NCBI GenBank assembly: GCA_900553775.1
Contig: USEZ01000094.1
Coordinates: 1 to 7,443 of the forward strand
Reading direction: 5' to 3'
Length of the DNA stretch: 7,443 nt
Source: an uncultured Slackia sp.
GTDB taxonomy: Bacteria; Actinomycetota; Coriobacteriia; Coriobacteriales; Eggerthellaceae
Shown: positions 5,715-7,443 of the stretch, piece by piece
Layout: each line of letters starts with the position of its first letter
How positions within the stretch are numbered: the first letter of the stretch is position 1
Translations under genes and position numbers: made by a program
The notes under the pieces: model-generated
What the model was told of the DNA's origin: nothing
The model's database searches: none
What the model saw: only the letters and a program-made list of their open reading frames with translations

Positions 5715-6350
5715 TTAAGCCATGCGAACGCGGACGATGCCGTTCTTGCCGCCCGGCACGGAGCCCTTGACAAGAATCAGGTTCTGCTCGGCGTCGATGC
5801 GGACGACCTCGAGGTTCTTGACGGTCACGGTATCGCAACCCATGTGACCCGGAAGGCGAACGCCCTTGAAGACGCGAGACGGCGTGGCGCACTGACCGAT
5901 GGAGCCCGGAGCGCGATGGAAGTGCGCGCCGTGGCCGCCGGGGCCGCCGCCGAAGCCGTGGCGCTTGATAACGCCCTGGAAGCCCTTACCCTTGGAGGTG
6001 CCGGTGACGTCGACCTTCTTGACCTCGGCGAAAGCCTCGACGGTCTGCAGGTCGCCGACCTTGTAATCGGCGGCGTTGTCGACGCGGACCTCGCGCAGGT
6101 AGCGGGTCGGCTCGGTGCCCTGCTTGGCGAAGTGACCCGCCATGGGCTTGTTGATCTTGTACTCGCCGCTCTTGTACTGCTTCACCGTGCCGAAACCGAG
6201 CTGGACAGCCTCGTAGCCGTCGGTGGCAGCGGTTTTGACCTGGCAGACCTTGTTCGGCTCTGCAACGATGACGGTAACGGGGACCACGCGGTCGTTCTCG
6301 TCGAACAACTGGGTCATGCCGATTTTCTTGCCGTAAATAGCGTTAATCAT
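5715..6350 (-). CDS. rplC: 50S ribosomal protein L3
   Basis: A 211-residue large-subunit protein that binds near the 3' end of 23S rRNA and reaches toward the peptidyl transferase centre. Landmarks are MINAIYGKKIGMTQLF (1-16), GTSKGKGFQGVIKRHGF (117-133) and HFHRAPGSIGQ (143-153), followed by RVFKGVRLPGHMG (159-171). The ATG at 6350 is chosen because GTAAGGAG (6359-6366) lies 8 bases upstream and the protein then begins with the family's usual MI-AIYGKKIG. A GTG three codons earlier overlaps that site. The ribosome binding site overlaps the rpsJ stop codon, so the two genes are tightly coupled with a 12-base gap. Confidence 0.96.
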   Translation of the reverse strand: MINAIYGKKIGMTQLFDENDRVVPVTVIVAEPNKVCQVKTAATDGYEAVQLGFGTVKQYKSGEYKINKPMAGHFAKQGTEPTRYLREVRVDNAADYKVGDLQTVEAFAEVKKVDVTGTSKGKGFQGVIKRHGFGGGPGGHGAHFHRAPGSIGQCATPSRVFKGVRLPGHMGCDTVTVKNLEVVRIDAEQNLILVKGSVPGGKNGIVRVRMA

Positions 6351-6362
6351 GCCACACACTCC

Positions 6363-6671
6363 TTACAGCTTGATCTCGATGTCGACACCGGCAGGAAGGT
6401 CGAGGCGCATGAGCGAATCGACCGTGTTCGGAGTCGGCTCCAGGATGTCGATCAGGCGCTTGTGGGTACGCATCTCGAACTGCTCACGAGAATCCTTGTT
6501 CACGTGGGGTCCGCGCACGACGCAGTACAGGTTGCGCTCGGTGGGCAGGGGGATAGGTCCGGAAACCTTGGCACCGGTCTTCTGGGCGGTGTCGACGATG
6601 AGCTTGGTGGACTGGTCCACGATCTCATGGTCGTAGCCCTTCAGGCGGATGCGAATCTTCTGATTAGCCAC
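6363..6671 (-). CDS. rpsJ: 30S ribosomal protein S10 (NusE)
   Basis: A 102-residue small-subunit protein of the 30S head; it also acts as NusE with NusB in antitermination and links NusG to the ribosome. Landmarks are ANQKIRIRLKGYDHEIVDQS (2-21), the family signature GPIPLPT (38-44), and NKDSREQFEMRTHKRLIDI in the second half. I place the start at GTG 6671. It has GGAGG (6680-6684) 8 bases upstream, the same spacing as its neighbours, and it gives the normal family length and the usual MANQKIRIRL beginning. ATG at 6677 would be only 2 bases from that site, and ATG at 6686 overlaps it. Gap to fusA is 31 bases; no tuf gene lies between. Confidence 0.95.
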   Translation of the reverse strand: MANQKIRIRLKGYDHEIVDQSTKLIVDTAQKTGAKVSGPIPLPTERNLYCVVRGPHVNKDSREQFEMRTHKRLIDILEPTPNTVDSLMRLDLPAGVDIEIKL

Positions 6672-6679
6672 TTTCATTT

Positions 6680-6684
6680 CCTCC
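6680..6684 (-). promoter_or_regulatory. Ribosome binding site deciding the rpsJ start
   Basis: GGAGG on the - strand stands 8 bases before GTG 6671 but only 2 before ATG 6677, and it falls inside the reading frame opened by ATG 6686. The GTG is therefore the likely initiation codon. Confidence 0.65.
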
Positions 6685-6702
6685 ATGAATTAAAGCCGAG
6701 GC

Positions 6703-7443
6703 TTAGGCGTTGCCGCCGGCCTTGCTGATAATTTCCTCCGCCACGCTCTTGGGCACCGGCTCGTAGGAGTCGAACTGCATGGTGTAGGTCGCACGACCCT
6801 GCGTGCCGCTGCGAAGGTCGGTCGCATAGCCGAACATGTTGCCTAGGGGAACCTTCGCGCTGATGGAGACGGCGTTGCCACGCTGCTCCTGGCCCTGGAT
6901 CAGGCCGCGGCGAGACGGGATGTCGCCCATGACGAAGCCGACGTACTCCTCGGGAGTCTCGACCTCGACGGCCATGACGGGCTCGAGGATGACCGGGTTG
7001 GACTTCTTCAAGGCGTCCTTGATTGCCATGGAGCCGGCAACCTTGAATGCAGCCTCGGAGGAGTCGACGTCGTGATAGGAGCCGTCGATCAGCTCGACGC
7101 GAACGTCCTCGACGGGGTAACCGGCCAAAACGCCGTGCTCGAGCGCATCCTGGATGCCCTTGTCAATCGAGGGGATGTACTCCTTGGGAATGACGCCGCC
7201 CACGATCTTGTTCTCGAACTCGTAGCCCTTGCCGGCCTCCTGCGGGTACATGTTGATGACCGCATGGCCGTACTGGCCGCGACCGCCGGACTGACGGACG
7301 AATTTGCCCTCGGCGTTCATGACTTCCTTGCCCGGGCGCTCGCGATAGGCGACCTGCGGCTTGCCGACGTTCGCCTCGACCTTGAACTCGCGCAGCAGGC
7401 GGTCGACGATGATCTCCAAGTGGAGCTCGCCCATGCCGGCGAT
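6703..7443 (-). CDS. fusA: Translation elongation factor G, C-terminal part (runs off the window)
   Basis: The last 246 residues of EF-G, the GTPase that drives translocation of tRNA and mRNA on the ribosome. The 5' part, with the GTPase domain, lies beyond the right edge; the frame is open to base 7443 (IAGMGELHLEIIVDRL). Visible are the end of domain III (GMGELHLEII), domain IV with SGGRGQYGHAVI, GGVIPKEYIPSIDKGIQ and the tip loop GSYHDVDSSE that enters the decoding centre, and domain V (EPVMAVEVETPEEYVG, then MFGYATDLRSGTQGRATYTM). The C-terminal end is normal for the family. It is followed after 31 bases by rpsJ. Position next to the S10 cluster and full conservation of the tip loop argue for the main fusA and not a tetracycline-resistance-type paralogue. 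Confidence 0.96.
   Translation of the reverse strand: MAGMGELHLEIIVDRLLREFKVEANVGKPQVAYRERPGKEVMNAEGKFVRQSGGRGQYGHAVINMYPQEAGKGYEFENKIVGGVIPKEYIPSIDKGIQDALEHGVLAGYPVEDVRVELIDGSYHDVDSSEAAFKVAGSMAIKDALKKSNPVILEPVMAVEVETPEEYVGFVMGDIPSRRGLIQGQEQRGNAVSISAKVPLGNMFGYATDLRSGTQGRATYTMQFDSYEPVPKSVAEEIISKAGGNA

Noticed and set aside
6687..6702. AAGCC/GGCTT pairing between fusA and rpsJ
   Set aside because: Only 4-5 bp with a tiny loop; too weak to be a regulatory hairpin.
5844..6728. 294-codon open frame on the + strand over rplC and rpsJ
   Set aside because: Antisense to two certain ribosomal protein genes; composition is that of a shadow frame.

Overview
The window comes from a GC-rich bacterial chromosome. 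The best guess is an actinobacterium of the Coriobacteriia (Eggerthellaceae-like). This rests on the base composition, the fusA-rpsJ adjacency, and a family 5 solute-binding protein carrying both a twin-arginine motif and a lipobox. It is inference; no marker in the window fixes the genus.

Left part (1-1456, + strand): a small winged-helix/excisionase-like gene, then a 372-residue tyrosine recombinase. This is the typical end module of an integrative element, whose cargo would lie left of the window. The recombinase keeps R, K, R, H and Y of the active site, but the first His of the usual HxxR box is Ala. An AT-rich stretch with short repeats (1456-1563) follows and may mark the element edge; no attachment core can be proven from one end.

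Middle part (1747-4462, - strand): an SGNH/GDSL-type esterase with a cysteine-rich tail, and upstream of it a lipoprotein solute-binding protein of the oligopeptide/nickel (SBP_bac_5) family with no permease or ATPase genes beside it. A strong intrinsic terminator separates them, so they are separate transcripts. Their upstream regions share an AACGG(C)ACGTATG-like sequence. In front of the binding-protein gene this sequence is part of a perfect 17-bp inverted repeat, a candidate operator.

Right part (4735-7443, - strand): the 3' third of fusA, then rpsJ, rplC, rplD and rplW, packed with 8-9 nt Shine-Dalgarno spacing and a rplD/rplW TAATG overlap. The order stops at rplW with a strong UUCG-loop terminator, whereas in most bacteria rplB, rpsS, rplV and so on follow directly. 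This broken S10 operon, next to a transport gene and a recombinase, is the most notable architectural feature. No CRISPR array, tRNA, rRNA or complete defence system is visible.
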